A stretch of DNA of 28,548 bases from Dehalococcoidales bacterium (GTDB lineage Bacteria; Chloroflexota; Dehalococcoidia; Dehalococcoidales; ARS1013): NCBI GenBank assembly GCA_030641585.1, contig DAOWHE010000066.1, positions 1 through 28,548 on the forward strand, read 5' to 3'. Under the pieces are notes generated by a model. That model was not told where the DNA came from, made no database searches, and saw only the letters and a list, made by a program, of their open reading frames with translations. Position numbers and translations under genes: made by a program. Of the stretch, positions 1-7,136 are shown piece by piece. Position 1 is the first letter of the stretch, and each line of letters opens with the position of its first letter.

Positions 1-558
1 CTTTAGCTGACGGGCAAGAATTGCATCCCCGGTTAACGTCGTCAGTGAGACCAGGTGCACATGCTCAGCAATTTTGATCATATCCAGCACTGCCTCAAGT
101 GCTGAGTTACCACCGCCGACTACTGCCACCCTCTGGCCAGTAAAAAGGGGACCATCACAGATGGCACAGTAACTAACCCCTTTGCCGATAAACTTAGCCT
201 CTCCCGATACATTCAGTTTCCTGGGTTTCTTGCCGGTGGCCAGGATAGCTACCCTTGCTTTATATTTATCGCCGCTTTCAGCGGTGGCTTCAAATCCACC
301 GTCAATCTTGGTCAGACGAGAAACCTTTTCACCGATTTTTTGGTCAATAGGAAACTGGCTCACCTGGTCCTGGAACTTGCCGATGAGTTCCGGCCCCTCA
401 ATAAACTGATAGCCCAGGTAGTTCTCAATGCCCAAGGTCATAGTCATCTGGCCACCGATGTTTTCGCTGATAAGCAGGGTTTTGAGCTGCTTGCGCGCCG
501 CATAGACGCTGGCCGCCAGTCCGGCAGGACCACCACCTAGTATCATCAAGTCATACAC
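1..558 (-). CDS. Thioredoxin-reductase-like flavoprotein (partial, C-terminus off the window)
   Basis: Pyridine-nucleotide-disulfide oxidoreductase of the thioredoxin reductase/AhpF class, expected to pass electrons from NAD(P)H through FAD to a redox-active CxxC pair and on to thioredoxin or a peroxiredoxin. The 186 visible residues show the FAD-binding GGGPAG near residues 8-13, the ATGKKPRK strand around 107-114, the active-site pair C131-A-I-C134 followed by DGP, and a second Rossmann motif GGGNSALEA at 148-156. The GTG start at 558 is chosen because AGAGGT lies six bases upstream. After the second Rossmann motif the sequence reads VHLVSLTTLTGDA and lacks the HRRxxxRA pattern of NADPH-specific thioredoxin reductases, so NADH or another donor is possible. 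It is divergent from the oxygen-defence operon and has its own promoter (629-657). The left edge of the window cuts the gene. Confidence 0.9.
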   Translation of the reverse strand, partial: MYDLMILGGGPAGLAASVYAARKQLKTLLISENIGGQMTMTLGIENYLGYQFIEGPELIGKFQDQVSQFPIDQKIGEKVSRLTKIDGGFEATAESGDKYKARVAILATGKKPRKLNVSGEAKFIGKGVSYCAICDGPLFTGQRVAVVGGGNSALEAVLDMIKIAEHVHLVSLTTLTGDAILARQLK

Positions 559-628
559 GGCGCTACCTCTTTAGACAAATTAGTCACCGCCAAGCACACT
601 GGTTATCACTAGACCATTAAGTAGGGAC

Positions 629-657
629 ATCTTATTACCACGCGTGGCAGATGTCAA
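629..657 (-). promoter_or_regulatory. Promoter of the thioredoxin-reductase-like gene, with a palindrome in the spacer
   Basis: On the minus strand TTGACA (657-652) is followed by a 17-base spacer and TAAGAT (634-629), a strong sigma-70 layout. Transcription would start near 622, about 65 bases before the GTG at 558. The spacer contains the perfect 10-base palindrome CCACGCGTGG (638-647), an operator-like position. Confidence 0.7.
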
Positions 658-747
658 GATTTCTTGTTAGCAGATGGGCTAACCTTTGTTTTACTTTCTG
701 ACCGGTAGTGTGCCCTATCATTCGCTTTTTAGACAGCCCGGAGAGTG

Positions 748-776
748 TTGACAGGGAAAGAGTTTGGGGCTATTAT
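748..776 (+). promoter_or_regulatory. Promoter of the rubrerythrin/flavodiiron/ferritin/SOD operon
   Basis: TTGACA at 748-753, exactly 17 bases, then TATTAT at 771-776: a full consensus -35 and a five-of-six -10 box. The predicted start near 783 leaves a leader of about 107 bases before the first gene at 890. The element reads away from the divergent thioredoxin-reductase-like promoter. Confidence 0.75.
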
Positions 777-889
777 TTATTACACTCCACCGGGTTCAAT
801 TGATGAGAGTATGCTAAAGGCCACGGTCTCGGCTAAGAAGAAGGAGAAAGCCAGTAAGTAGCCTATCAAGACTCTCGAGGAGATTGACA

Positions 890-1420
890 ATGGAAAGTGA
901 GAAGGACAAAGCCCTACAAGCACTTCAAATTGCTATCCAGATGGAAATCGATGGCAAGGAATATTACCAGAAGGTAAGCCGGAGTAGTAATAACCAACTG
1001 GGCAGGGAACTCTTTAAGTCTTTATCCGCTGAAGAAGACTTTCACCGGCAGAAGTTTGAGGAAATATATGAGGCTATCAGGAGTAAAAAAGCCTGGCCCG
1101 AGACTGACTTTCAGCCTGATGGGGGCAAAAGACTGAGAACCATATTTGCTGGAGCGATAGAGAGGATAGGCTCAGATATAAAAGCTCCCGCTTCTGAGCT
1201 TGAGGCCATAGAAACAGCAATGGATATGGAAAATAAAACCTATGATTTCTATACAAGCCAAGGCAAAATTGCTACCTATGATGCTGAGAGAGGCTTCTAC
1301 GATGCTCTGGCTGTCCAAGAGAGGGGGCACCATCTGGTCCTGCTTGACTGCTATGAGTATCTTAAAGACCCGGCCGGGTGGTTTGTCTCCAAAGAGCATC
1401 CCTCCCTGGATGGTGGCTGA
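890..1420 (+). CDS. Rubrerythrin-like ferritin-domain diiron protein (no rubredoxin domain)
   Basis: A 176-residue four-helix-bundle protein of the rubrerythrin/ferritin-like superfamily, probably a peroxide- or oxygen-reducing diiron enzyme or iron-handling protein in the cytoplasm. A complete set of likely diiron ligands is visible: E19, E49-x-x-H52, E114 and E144-x-x-H147. The C-terminal CxxC rubredoxin domain of classical rubrerythrin is absent, so electrons would need a separate donor. The ATG at 890 is preferred over the in-frame TTG at 884 because GAGGAG at 877-882 gives a seven-base spacing to the ATG and only one base to the TTG. It is the first gene of an operon with the flavodiiron protein (43-base gap), tandem ferritin and superoxide dismutase. 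Confidence 0.9.
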   Translation: MESEKDKALQALQIAIQMEIDGKEYYQKVSRSSNNQLGRELFKSLSAEEDFHRQKFEEIYEAIRSKKAWPETDFQPDGGKRLRTIFAGAIERIGSDIKAPASELEAIETAMDMENKTYDFYTSQGKIATYDAERGFYDALAVQERGHHLVLLDCYEYLKDPAGWFVSKEHPSLDGG

Positions 1421-1463
1421 GCAGGCAATAAACATATTGAAGCCAGTGAAAGGATAGAGTAGG

Positions 1464-2648
1464 ATGAGACCCAGAGAGATAAGACCTAGGGTCTACTGTG
1501 TAGGAGCTATTGACTGGGACAGGCGGTTATTTGATGCCCTTATACCACTTCCCGACGGCACCAGTTATAACTCATATCTAATCAAGGGCAGTGAAAAAAC
1601 GGCTCTTATTGATTCGGTTGACCCCACTACGCAGGATGTGCTGATAAATCATCTGAATCAACTTGGGATTAAGAATATAGATTATGTGATTGCCAATCAT
1701 GCGGAGCAGGACCACTCCGGCGCTATCCCCCGAGCCCTTGAGAAATACCCTCAGGCAAAGGTCATCGCTACACCCAAATGTAAAGGGGTGCTCGCAGACC
1801 TGCTCATGATTCCAGAGGATAAGATTATAACGGTCAGCGACAAAGAGACCCTGTCGCTGGGAGATAAAACCCTGGAATTTATTTATGCCTCCTGGGTTCA
1901 TTGGCCAGAGACAATGCTTACCTACTTGAGGGAAGACAAAATACTTTTCCCCTGTGATCTCTTTGGTTCCCATCTAGCCACCACTGACTTGTATGTTACT
2001 GATGAAGGGCAGGTCTACGAGGCATCTAAGAGGTACTATGCGGAAATCATGATGCCCTTCCGAACAAGCATCCAGAAGCACTTAGAGAAGATAGAGGACT
2101 ACGCAATTGACATCATCGCTCCCAGCCACGGTCCCGTGTATGACAAACCAGAGTTCATCCTGAAAGCGTATCATAACTGGGTCTTTGATGAACCCAAAAA
2201 CATTGTAGTTTTACCCTATATCTCGATGCATGGCAGCACCCGTAAGATGGTTGAATATCTTGTCGAAGCCCTAACCCAGAGGGGCGTGACGGTGAAGCAA
2301 TTCGACCTAGCAGTAACTGACATCGGAAAACTAGCGATGGCATTAGTGGATGCGGCGACAATGATTATCGGGACGCCCACAGTTCTAACTGGTCCGCACC
2401 CGAATGTTGCCTATGCTGCCTTCTTAGCAAACGTTCTGCGGCCGAAGCTGAAATTCGTCTCTATCATTGGCTCCTATGGCTGGGGAGGCAGGACTGTTGA
2501 ACAACTCGCCGGGATGCTCTCCAACCTAAAGGTAGAATTATTGGAGCCTGTGCTTAGCAAGGGGTTCCCCAGAGAAGCCGATTTTAAGGCTCTGGATAAT
2601 CTGGCTGAAACTATTGCTAAAAAACATAAAGAGCTCAACTTCGTTTAA
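1464..2648 (+). CDS. fprA: Flavodiiron protein (FprA/ROO-type oxygen reductase)
   Basis: Cytoplasmic A-type flavodiiron protein of 394 residues, the usual length, which reduces O2 to water (or NO to N2O) using electrons from rubredoxin or another donor. Residues 1-245 form the metallo-beta-lactamase-like diiron domain with all expected ligands: H79-x-E81-x-D83-H84, H146, D165 and H222. Residues 247-394 form a flavodoxin domain whose FMN phosphate loop is SMHGSTR (254-260). No C-terminal rubredoxin or flavin reductase extension is present, so this is a class A enzyme. The ATG is preceded by AAAGGA nine bases upstream. Placement between two ferritin-like proteins and ahead of superoxide dismutase supports an oxygen-scavenging role in an anaerobe. 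Confidence 0.95.
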   Translation: MRPREIRPRVYCVGAIDWDRRLFDALIPLPDGTSYNSYLIKGSEKTALIDSVDPTTQDVLINHLNQLGIKNIDYVIANHAEQDHSGAIPRALEKYPQAKVIATPKCKGVLADLLMIPEDKIITVSDKETLSLGDKTLEFIYASWVHWPETMLTYLREDKILFPCDLFGSHLATTDLYVTDEGQVYEASKRYYAEIMMPFRTSIQKHLEKIEDYAIDIIAPSHGPVYDKPEFILKAYHNWVFDEPKNIVVLPYISMHGSTRKMVEYLVEALTQRGVTVKQFDLAVTDIGKLAMALVDAATMIIGTPTVLTGPHPNVAYAAFLANVLRPKLKFVSIIGSYGWGGRTVEQLAGMLSNLKVELLEPVLSKGFPREADFKALDNLAETIAKKHKELNFV

Positions 2649-2669
2649 GTTTAATTAAGGAAGAAACCA

Positions 2670-3515
2670 ATGGACAAAGATAAAATCATCACTTTACTAA
2701 ATAAGGACCTTGAGGATGAGCACGGCGCCATCATTCAATACCTGAGCCACGCCTACGCTATCGGTGAGGGGGAGATGGCCTGCGAGATTGAGGCCATCGC
2801 CCGTGAGGAGATGCGCCACCTGGACTGGCTGGCTGAAGCTATAGTTGAGCTTGGTGGCACTCCTAGCCTGGGGAGGGGAAAGATGCTTATGGAAGGCAAG
2901 TCTGTGGCTGAGTGGATGGAAAACGGTGTTTCCTTAGAAGAAGGAGCCGTAGCCCAGTATAAGGAGCATATTAAGCTTACCCAAGACCCCAAAATAAAAC
3001 GCTTGTTACGTCGTATCCTGTCTGATGAAGAAGCGCACCACGGTCAATTTGAACACTTTGTAGAGAAGGTGCGACAGGAAGGGACCAAAGACCTTAGGGG
3101 TACTCGTCAGGACAGAATGGCCCAGATTCTTAATTGGGGCATTGAGCATGAGTACACCGTTATTCTCCAATATTTGCTCCAATCGTATATGACAACCGAT
3201 GAAGAGGCTAAGAAGCAACTGCAAGACCAGGCTATTAACGAGATGCAGCACCTTGGCTGGCTTGCCGAGAAGATGGTTGATGGTGGTGGCAGCCCAAGGA
3301 TTGAGCACACTGAGGTTGATAGGTCAACCACAACCGGGGATATGCTCCGAGTCGACATCAAGACTGAGCAGGAGGCGACGGTTGCCTATGACCGTGCCGC
3401 CAGGGAGACCGAAGACTCTGACCTGAAAAAGCTTCTCCTTCGGATAAGAGACCATGAGATATACCATGCTGAGGTATTTAGTGACCTGCTGAAGGATGAG
3501 GAACCGCCAGACTAG
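2670..3515 (+). CDS. Tandem-duplicated ferritin-like (bacterioferritin-type) diiron protein
   Basis: A 281-residue protein built from two homologous four-helix ferritin-like domains, roughly 1-137 and 145-277. Each carries a full diiron set: domain 1 has E17, E47-x-x-H50, E90 and E121-x-x-H124; domain 2 has E161, E191-x-x-H194, E233 and E263-x-x-H266. The stretches around EEMRHLDWLAEAIVELGG and NEMQHLGWLAEKMVDGGG show the internal duplication clearly. Bacterioferritins have one such domain of about 155 residues, so this is a covalent dimer. It probably oxidises and stores or buffers iron, or reduces peroxide. An AAGGAAG ribosome binding site precedes the ATG; the gene lies 21 bases after the flavodiiron gene and 17 before the dismutase. 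The exact activity is uncertain. Confidence 0.88.
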   Translation: MDKDKIITLLNKDLEDEHGAIIQYLSHAYAIGEGEMACEIEAIAREEMRHLDWLAEAIVELGGTPSLGRGKMLMEGKSVAEWMENGVSLEEGAVAQYKEHIKLTQDPKIKRLLRRILSDEEAHHGQFEHFVEKVRQEGTKDLRGTRQDRMAQILNWGIEHEYTVILQYLLQSYMTTDEEAKKQLQDQAINEMQHLGWLAEKMVDGGGSPRIEHTEVDRSTTTGDMLRVDIKTEQEATVAYDRAARETEDSDLKKLLLRIRDHEIYHAEVFSDLLKDEEPPD

Positions 3516-3532
3516 AGAAGGGGGAAAAACCA

Positions 3533-4135
3533 ATGGCTTACACGGCAAAAGACTTTAGTAATCTCATTGATATGGAGGGTTTTAGTAAGACCCTGCTCAA
3601 GAACCACTTTACTCTCTACCAGGGCTATGTGACCAATACCAATAAGCTTATGGACTTGCTGACCGCCATGTTGAAAGAGGGCAAGGTGGGCACTCCACAA
3701 TATGCCGAACTAAAGCGACGGATGGGCTTTGAGTTTAATGGCATGCGCTTGCACGAGTATTACTTCGGGAACCTTGGTGGCACAAGGGCTCTGGACAGAG
3801 CGAGTAGGCTGGGCAAAAGGCTGGCTGAGGACTTTGATAGCTATGAGGATTGGGAGAGGGATTTTAAGGGTACGGCAATGATGCGCGGCATTGGCTGGGC
3901 CATTCTGTATCAGGACAATGTAACGGGAAACCTCTTCAACCAGTGGATTAATGAGCATGAGACCGGCCATCCGGCTGGTTGTATCCCCGTTTTAGTAATG
4001 GATGTCTTTGAACATGCCTTTATTACTGATTATGGGTTAAAGCGAGCTGACTATATAGAAGCCTTCTTCAAGAACATAAACTGGGGAGTGGTTGAGGGGC
4101 GGCTGAAACAGGCGGCATACGCCAGCAGTTCTTGA
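3533..4135 (+). CDS. sodB: Fe/Mn superoxide dismutase
   Basis: Cytoplasmic superoxide dismutase of the iron/manganese family, 200 residues, converting superoxide to O2 and H2O2. The four metal ligands are in place: H25 (KNHFTLYQGYV), H74 (MRLHEYYFGNLGG), D157 and H161 (MDVFEHAFITDYG, a variant of the family signature DxWEHAYY with F for W). The sequence alone does not decide iron or manganese. AGAAGGGGG precedes the ATG. It is the last gene of the oxygen-defence operon: the peroxide made here could be handled by the rubrerythrin-like and ferritin-like proteins upstream. No clear intrinsic terminator follows. Confidence 0.93.
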   Translation: MAYTAKDFSNLIDMEGFSKTLLKNHFTLYQGYVTNTNKLMDLLTAMLKEGKVGTPQYAELKRRMGFEFNGMRLHEYYFGNLGGTRALDRASRLGKRLAEDFDSYEDWERDFKGTAMMRGIGWAILYQDNVTGNLFNQWINEHETGHPAGCIPVLVMDVFEHAFITDYGLKRADYIEAFFKNINWGVVEGRLKQAAYASSS

Positions 4136-4183
4136 GTTGCTTGATAAGCAGGGTTGAGAGATGCTCGTCTTTGCCCACAACTA

Positions 4184-4213
4184 TTGACATTACAAGCGGA
4201 AATGGGTTATCCT
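4184..4213 (+). promoter_or_regulatory. Promoter of the zinc-ribbon mini-gene
   Basis: TTGACA at 4184-4189, an 18-base spacer, then TATCCT at 4208-4213. The same -35, spacer length and -10 hexamer occur in the predicted nuo promoter (17084-17055), which supports both. The start would lie near 4220, about 20 bases before the ATG at 4242. Confidence 0.6.
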
Positions 4214-4241
4214 GACAGCCAAAAAAGAGGGGGGTAAAGTG

Positions 4242-4382
4242 ATGCAAGCATATTGTGTTAAATGTCGCGCTAAGAGGGAAATGAGGGACGCCAGAGCGAT
4301 AACTATGAAAAATGGTCGGCCGGCAACACAGGGCGTTTGTCCCGATTGTGGCACCAAGATGTTTAGAATAGGCAAGGGTTAA
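4242..4382 (+). CDS. Small zinc-ribbon protein (DUF5679-like)
   Basis: A 46-residue protein beginning MQAYCVKCRAKREM with two CxxC knuckles, C5-x-x-C8 and C33-x-x-C36, separated by a basic segment, making a single zinc ribbon. The pattern (YCVKCRAKRE, then MKNGRPA, then CPxCGTKMFRIG) matches what I know of the DUF5679 family of small proteins common in Actinobacteria and Chloroflexi; its function is not established, nucleic-acid binding being a guess. The ATG at 4242 follows GAGGGGGG by about seven bases and has its own promoter. Confidence 0.85.
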   Translation: MQAYCVKCRAKREMRDARAITMKNGRPATQGVCPDCGTKMFRIGKG

Positions 4383-4637
4383 AATTTTATTACTGCCCTA
4401 GAAAAATAGTAAACAGGTAGATAGGCCGCATAGCATTAGACAAGCAGCGAGTTCTTCTGTTGCTGGTTACTTTACATAAGGATATTCAGTGGCCAGTGTG
4501 TTAATATGTGTATTTTGCACATTACCTCTATTTTGGACGCCAGCCGTAGTTAGCTATAGACATGCATCATTAAGACCGTGGTACAGGGTTTTTGCCTGCC
4601 TATAAGAGCATTTCCCTTTTTCTGTAATTACTTCGCC
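4383..4637. other. Intergenic stretch with no recognisable gene
   Basis: About 255 bases between the zinc-ribbon gene and the nth promoter. I see no ORF with a ribosome binding site, no RNA gene and no convincing terminator hairpin. The sequence is AT-richer than the flanking genes. Confidence 0.5.
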
Positions 4638-4665
4638 TTGTCTCTGGTTGTTCATATCCTATGAT
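4638..4665 (+). promoter_or_regulatory. Probable promoter of nth
   Basis: TTGTCT at 4638-4643, a 16-base spacer, and TATGAT at 4660-4665 (four and five matches to the consensus hexamers). The predicted start near 4672 leaves a leader of about 33 bases before the TTG start. Confidence 0.45.
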
Positions 4666-4704
4666 TAGTGTGACCAAGCGACCGGTTCCGGTGAGGTTTT
4701 GGCG

Positions 4705-5340
4705 TTGAATAGAAAAGTAGAAGCCATCGAGGTTATCAGGAGGCTTGAGCAAGAGTATCCCGGTGCCAAGATAGCACTTGAATTTTCAGACCCGCTGGAG
4801 CTTCTGGTAGCCACTGTCCTTTCCGCTCAGTGCACCGATGAAATGGTCAATAAGGTAACCGCTAGCCTGTTTAGGAAGTATCGCACTGCTGATGACTATG
4901 CTAATGCTGACCTTGAGCAATTTGAGCGGGAGATAAGGTCAACCGGTTTTTATCGCAGTAAAGCAAGGAATATTATTGGTGCTGCCAGGTTAATGGTAGC
5001 CGATTTTGGTGCTCAGGTGCCAGCGACGATGGCTGAACTTATCACCCTGCCCGGGGTTGCCCGCAAGACAGCCAATATAGTGCTTTACAACGGCTATGGC
5101 GTTACTCACGGTATAGCTGTGGACACTCATGTTAGGCGCCTTTCAAGGCGCCTTGGCTTAAGCCAAAACAATGACCCGAATAAGATTGAGCAGGACCTGA
5201 TGAAGCAAGTCCCAAAAGCTAAGTGGGGTCACTTCTCCTATCTTCTGATTGAGCACGGTCGTGCTGTTTGTCAGGCAAGGAAGCCCAAGTGTGATGTTTG
5301 TCTTCTCAGCGATATCTGCCCCTCGGCTTTTAAGGTGTAG
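4705..5340 (+). CDS. nth: Endonuclease III (DNA glycosylase/AP lyase)
   Basis: Base-excision repair enzyme that removes oxidised pyrimidines and cleaves at abasic sites; 211 residues, the normal length. Visible are the helix-hairpin-helix LPGVARKTANIV with the catalytic lysine K121, the catalytic aspartate D140 in VDTHVRRLSRRLGL, and the C-terminal [4Fe-4S] ligands C189-x6-C196-x2-C199-x5-C205. There is no ATG. The TTG at 4705 is preferred because GGTGAGG at 4690-4696 lies eight bases upstream; the TTG at 4699 would be only two bases from it. It is a single-gene unit with its own promoter and a strong terminator at 5460-5483. Repair of oxidative base damage fits the neighbouring oxygen-defence block, but the two are not in one operon. 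Confidence 0.95.
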   Translation: MNRKVEAIEVIRRLEQEYPGAKIALEFSDPLELLVATVLSAQCTDEMVNKVTASLFRKYRTADDYANADLEQFEREIRSTGFYRSKARNIIGAARLMVADFGAQVPATMAELITLPGVARKTANIVLYNGYGVTHGIAVDTHVRRLSRRLGLSQNNDPNKIEQDLMKQVPKAKWGHFSYLLIEHGRAVCQARKPKCDVCLLSDICPSAFKV

Positions 5341-5459
5341 TTGGTGTACTTTCGTGCTTGAGAAAAGAGGTACTTGGTAATTGGCTAAGGAATATCGCTT
5401 CATTATCCCAGGCAGAGCTTACTCATGATGGGAAAAGAAGCTGTTTAGCAGGGGTGTCT

Positions 5460-5483
5460 AAGAGGGGCGAAGCCCCTCTTTTT
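5460..5483 (+). terminator. Intrinsic terminator after nth
   Basis: AAGAGGGGC and GCCCCTCTT form a perfect nine-base-pair stem with a GAA loop, followed at once by a T run. It reads in the direction of nth, about 120 bases past its stop. Confidence 0.8.
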
Positions 5484-5496
5484 AATATTCTTACCT

Positions 5497-5599
5497 CTCT
5501 CCTTGGAAGGAGAGGGGGACTAAGCGGGTCCCCAGGAAAATCTTCGATTTTCCTGGGTGCTTTAAAGGGGTGAGGCTTCGCCCTAGAGGGCTCAAGCCC
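5497..5599. repeat. Cluster of hairpins between nth and nuoN
   Basis: Three further inverted repeats follow the nth terminator. CTCTCCT/AGGAGAG lies at 5497-5514. CCCAGGAAAATC/GATTTTCCTGGG at 5531-5557 is a perfect 12-bp stem with a TTC loop. GGGCT/AGCCC lies at 5588-5599. None has a T run on the minus strand, so a classical terminator for the convergent nuo operon is not evident, although the long stems could stall or stabilise that transcript's 3' end. The palindrome-rich make-up resembles dispersed REP-like elements. Confidence 0.6.
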
Positions 5600-5623
5600 G
5601 AAGGGTTGATAAATAACCTACAG

Positions 5624-7084
5624 CTAAAAGCCGAACATGCTGGTTGCCATTTCAGCCAGCTTTATTATAAAGTCAGGAGCGATGCCCAAAAGTAAGATGC
5701 CGAGGCAGGAAATAGCCAGAGCCAGCCTTAGAGTAAAAGAGGAAGGCACCTTCCCCTCACCAACTGGCTCATTAAGCCACATTACTTTTACTACTCTGAG
5801 ATAGTAGTAGGCTGATATGGTGCTATTTAGGACAGCAATAATCACCAGCCATAATAGGCCGTTAGAAACGGCGTCGCTGAAGATGTAGAACTTGGCTATA
5901 AAGCCGGCGGTTGGTGGCAGACCGATAAGGGAGATGAGGCCCAGACTCAGAGCTAAGGCTAGTATCGGCGCCTGCTTTCCCATGCCGGCATAGTCCGAAA
6001 TTTGGTCACTACCGAGCTTACCCGAAACAGCGATGACAGTGATAAAGGCGGCTAGGTCGGCCAGGGTAAAGGCAACTACATAGAAGAGGATACTGCTCTG
6101 GGCTAGAGTATCCGTAGTTGGTGATAGCCCGATGGCGGCCAGTCCTATCATTATATAACCGGCGTGGGCGATGCTGGAGTAAGCCAGCATACGCTTAATG
6201 TTAGCCTGCTGAATGGCGACCACATTGCCCAGTGTCATACCGATGGCACCAAGTATGGCAAATATCATCCCCCAGTCCAGGCTCAGCGGCTCTGGCAGTG
6301 CGAAAGCAGAGTAGAAAACCCGCAGGATGACGGCAAAGCCAGCGACTTTACTGCCTACCGAGAGATAGAGGGTTATTGGTGTTGGTGCCCCCTCATAAAC
6401 ATCGGGCACCCACATGTGAAAGGGTACGGCGGCAATCTTAAAGCCGAAGCCGGCTATCATCAGTACTAAGCCCAGTATAAGCCCCGGGTTAGCTAGAAGG
6501 CTTTGTGTGCTCATCCCTTTGATGACTTGAGCAATTTCTGGGAGTTGGGTGGTGCCGGTAAAACCAAAGGTGAGCGCCATGCCAAAGAGCAATACTGCCG
6601 AGGCAACCCCACCCAGCAAAACGAATTTTAAAGAGGCTTCGGTTGATTTTTTGTCTTTTAGGAAACCGACCAGAACATAGAAGGAGATTGCAGCCAGCTC
6701 CAGAGCTACGAAGATGGAGATTAGGTCAGTGGCCGCCGTCATCAGCATCATGCCTAGCGTGGCCAGAAGCACCAGGGCATGGTATTCTCCATGAAAGCGG
6801 GCAAACTTGGAGACATAATCTACCGAGACCAGGATAACGAGGACGGCAATACCTAAAAACAACAGCTTGAAGAAAAGGGCATAGTTATCCACCGCCAGCA
6901 TATTGTTGAAGATAGCCTGAGGAGCCGTGCCCCACATGGTTATGGCAAAGCCAGCGGCTATGGCTAAACCAGCTATGCTGACCACTGTCAGCAGTCCCTT
7001 GCGCTCAGTAAAAAGGTCAAGCATGATTACCGCTATAGCGGTAATCAGAAGGCTTAGCTCTGGCAGAAGTAGCTCAAGATTCAA
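5624..7084 (-). CDS. nuoN: Complex I membrane subunit NuoN
   Basis: Antiporter-like proton-pumping subunit of the complex I membrane arm, 486 residues, almost entirely hydrophobic helices. Family marks are ALELAAISFYVLVGF (conserved TM5 glutamate), PFHMWVPDVYEGAPTPI (TM7 region with the broken-helix lysine nearby in GSKVAGF), and NIKRMLAYSSIAHAGY before TM9. The TTG start at 7084 follows AAGGAG by about seven bases. It is the last gene of the nuo operon, 52 bases after nuoM, and is followed by the hairpin cluster instead of nuoE, nuoF or nuoG. Confidence 0.95.
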   Translation of the reverse strand: MNLELLLPELSLLITAIAVIMLDLFTERKGLLTVVSIAGLAIAAGFAITMWGTAPQAIFNNMLAVDNYALFFKLLFLGIAVLVILVSVDYVSKFARFHGEYHALVLLATLGMMLMTAATDLISIFVALELAAISFYVLVGFLKDKKSTEASLKFVLLGGVASAVLLFGMALTFGFTGTTQLPEIAQVIKGMSTQSLLANPGLILGLVLMIAGFGFKIAAVPFHMWVPDVYEGAPTPITLYLSVGSKVAGFAVILRVFYSAFALPEPLSLDWGMIFAILGAIGMTLGNVVAIQQANIKRMLAYSSIAHAGYIMIGLAAIGLSPTTDTLAQSSILFYVVAFTLADLAAFITVIAVSGKLGSDQISDYAGMGKQAPILALALSLGLISLIGLPPTAGFIAKFYIFSDAVSNGLLWLVIIAVLNSTISAYYYLRVVKVMWLNEPVGEGKVPSSFTLRLALAISCLGILLLGIAPDFIIKLAEMATSMFGF

Positions 7085-7136
7085 AACCTGCTCCTTTACC
7101 TCTCATGTTACTACTAAGTTAAAACTATCAAGTCCC

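Noticed and set aside
182..540. Two plus-strand open frames at 182-409 and 340-540
   Set aside because: They lie antisense to the clear thioredoxin-reductase-like gene, lack ribosome binding sites and encode no recognisable motif.
638..647. MerR-type activator site in the promoter spacer
   Set aside because: MerR-type promoters have 19-20 base spacers; this one is the optimal 17, so a simple operator is more likely.
5358..5573. Plus-strand open frame of 71 codons after nth
   Set aside because: It runs through the terminator and hairpins, has no ribosome binding site and low-complexity coding.
5460..5599. CRISPR-like repeats
   Set aside because: The palindromes differ from one another and there are no regularly spaced direct repeats or spacers.
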